Shown piece by piece: positions 63,380 through 64,000 of a stretch of DNA of 64,000 bases; the stretch's first letter is position 1; each line of letters begins with the position of its first letter. Below the pieces are notes generated by a model, which did no database searches, was not told where the DNA came from, and saw only the letters and a list, made by a program, of their open reading frames with translations. This DNA is from RI-92 sp037384645 (GTDB taxonomy: Bacteria; Pseudomonadota; Gammaproteobacteria; UBA6429; Thiohalophilaceae), in NCBI GenBank assembly GCA_037384645.1, contig JARRNT010000033.1, positions 1 to 64,000 of the forward strand, given 5' to 3'. A program made the position numbers and the translations under genes.

Positions 63380-63949
63380 ATGTACCGCTATCTACCTGTA
63401 TTGACAGCAGTGATGCTCACCGCCGCCTGCAGCAGTGTTCCCGCCCCGGTGACGTCACCGTATTATCAAATACCGTCGGGGAGCAAACTGGTCCTCAAAC
63501 AAACCCTCACCATCCCTCCGAATACGGCAAGCGTTTATATCCAGTACGGCAAGGTCGTGTCCCCTCAGCAAAAAGATAATTTCTACGCACATTGCTGGTT
63601 TACCTCCTGGTACGTGCGCGACCAGCCGCAGCTTATCAAACCGGACACCTTTACCATCACCCACAGTCAACAATTCGAAGACGTCGTTTCCCGAGGCCAG
63701 AGTCATATGCTGGCCATGAATGGTCCGGTTACAGGGGTATATGACGGCGGGCCGATGGCGCTGGACTACTCTACGGTGATGTACATCCATTCGGACAAGC
63801 AACCCGCGATCCGCCGTTTTGGCTGTGGTTACTGGGAAAATCCTGATGATGCCCAGCATCTCACGGTAGCCGAGATGCAAAAGGTATTGGGCAGTATTGC
63901 CAGAATCGAACTCAAGAAAGACCAGCAGGGACCCGTGTCAGCCAGATGA
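63380..63949 (+). CDS. Lipoprotein of unknown function
   Basis: A 189-residue protein with a lipoprotein signal (MYRYLPVLTAVMLTAAC, lipobox TAAC, mature start Cys-17). The mature part has beta-rich segments (SKLVLKQTLTIPPNTASVYIQYG) and ends in a short basic tail. The start at 63380 places the lipobox at a normal distance, better than the ATG at 63365. It lies 89 nt after the ABC-2 permease and may be regulated with it. No family is recognised. Confidence 0.78.
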   Translation: MYRYLPVLTAVMLTAACSSVPAPVTSPYYQIPSGSKLVLKQTLTIPPNTASVYIQYGKVVSPQQKDNFYAHCWFTSWYVRDQPQLIKPDTFTITHSQQFEDVVSRGQSHMLAMNGPVTGVYDGGPMALDYSTVMYIHSDKQPAIRRFGCGYWENPDDAQHLTVAEMQKVLGSIARIELKKDQQGPVSAR

Positions 63950-64000
63950 TATCACCTGTAACGCGCTTTCTTTGACCTGAAACAGAAACGCTCGGCAGGC

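Noticed and set aside
1..64000. CRISPR arrays, insertion sequences, tRNA and rRNA genes
   Set aside because: No regular repeat-spacer array, transposase, or recognisable stable RNA sequence was seen on reading the window.

Overview
The window reads as chromosomal DNA of a gammaproteobacterium. Supporting signs are MutH, an Mpl-type muropeptide ligase, the LdtD/MepK gene pair, a DEAD-box helicase with a DbpA-type RNA-binding domain, RlmKL, and lone TusA- and DsrE-like genes of the kind common in sulfur-metabolising Chromatiales-like lineages. The lineage is an inference; no rRNA or tRNA gene is visible. I see no insertion sequence, phage gene or CRISPR array. Most of the sequence is dense, co-directional operons, with several freshly broken genes.

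Region by region: 1-4.1 kb holds a glycerophosphodiesterase (cut by the left edge), an NTF2-like gene, thiD-thiE and hemL. 4.2-7.6 kb (minus) holds a LON-domain protein, ubiX, mpl and a membrane protein. 7.7-11.2 kb holds rnd, a cardiolipin synthase, and an adenylate kinase carrying a long lysine/alanine-rich tail. 11.7-15.5 kb holds ppa, a phosphodiesterase, moaE/moaD and a moaC that has lost its catalytic C-terminal segment. 15.6-23.1 kb holds mutH, a DUF502 protein, two FHA proteins, a dienelactone hydrolase, a protein kinase, a PP2C phosphatase and a hydrolase-thioredoxin fusion; the FHA, kinase and phosphatase genes look like a small phospho-signalling cluster. 23.5-32.7 kb holds a P-loop ATPase, metA, a wrecked TlpA-like gene, a CbiM-like protein, an MFS carrier, deaD, arfB and polX.

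32.9-37.7 kb holds the cell-wall pair mepK/ldtD, a CBS-domain protein, a basic coiled-coil protein and a class I aldolase. 38.1-45.4 kb is a complete six-gene MoxR/Bat operon (AAA+ ATPase, DUF58, DUF4381, two VWA proteins, BatD). 45.4-49 kb holds a tiny gene with an FNR/DNR-like promoter, a sensor kinase, an HD-GYP response regulator and a shortened DsrE-like gene. 49.2-50.8 kb is a lipoprotein gene split by an in-frame amber codon. 51.0-57.2 kb is an eight-gene alternative F-type ATPase operon of the N-ATPase type (atpD-C-Q-B-E-F-A-G) with a b-delta fusion subunit, no recognisable atpR, an incomplete Na+ signature in subunit c and an altered P-loop in subunit alpha. 57.3-64 kb holds rlmKL, an MFS carrier, a TusA-like gene without the catalytic cysteine behind four TTCAG repeats spaced exactly 11 bp apart, an ABC-2 exporter and a lipoprotein.

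The most interesting items are the adenylate kinase tail, the moaC deletion, the 11-bp operator array with its cysteine-less TusA paralogue, the FNR-like promoter of the 62-residue protein, and the odd features of the alternative ATPase. All functional statements come from reading motifs by eye; no database search was run.
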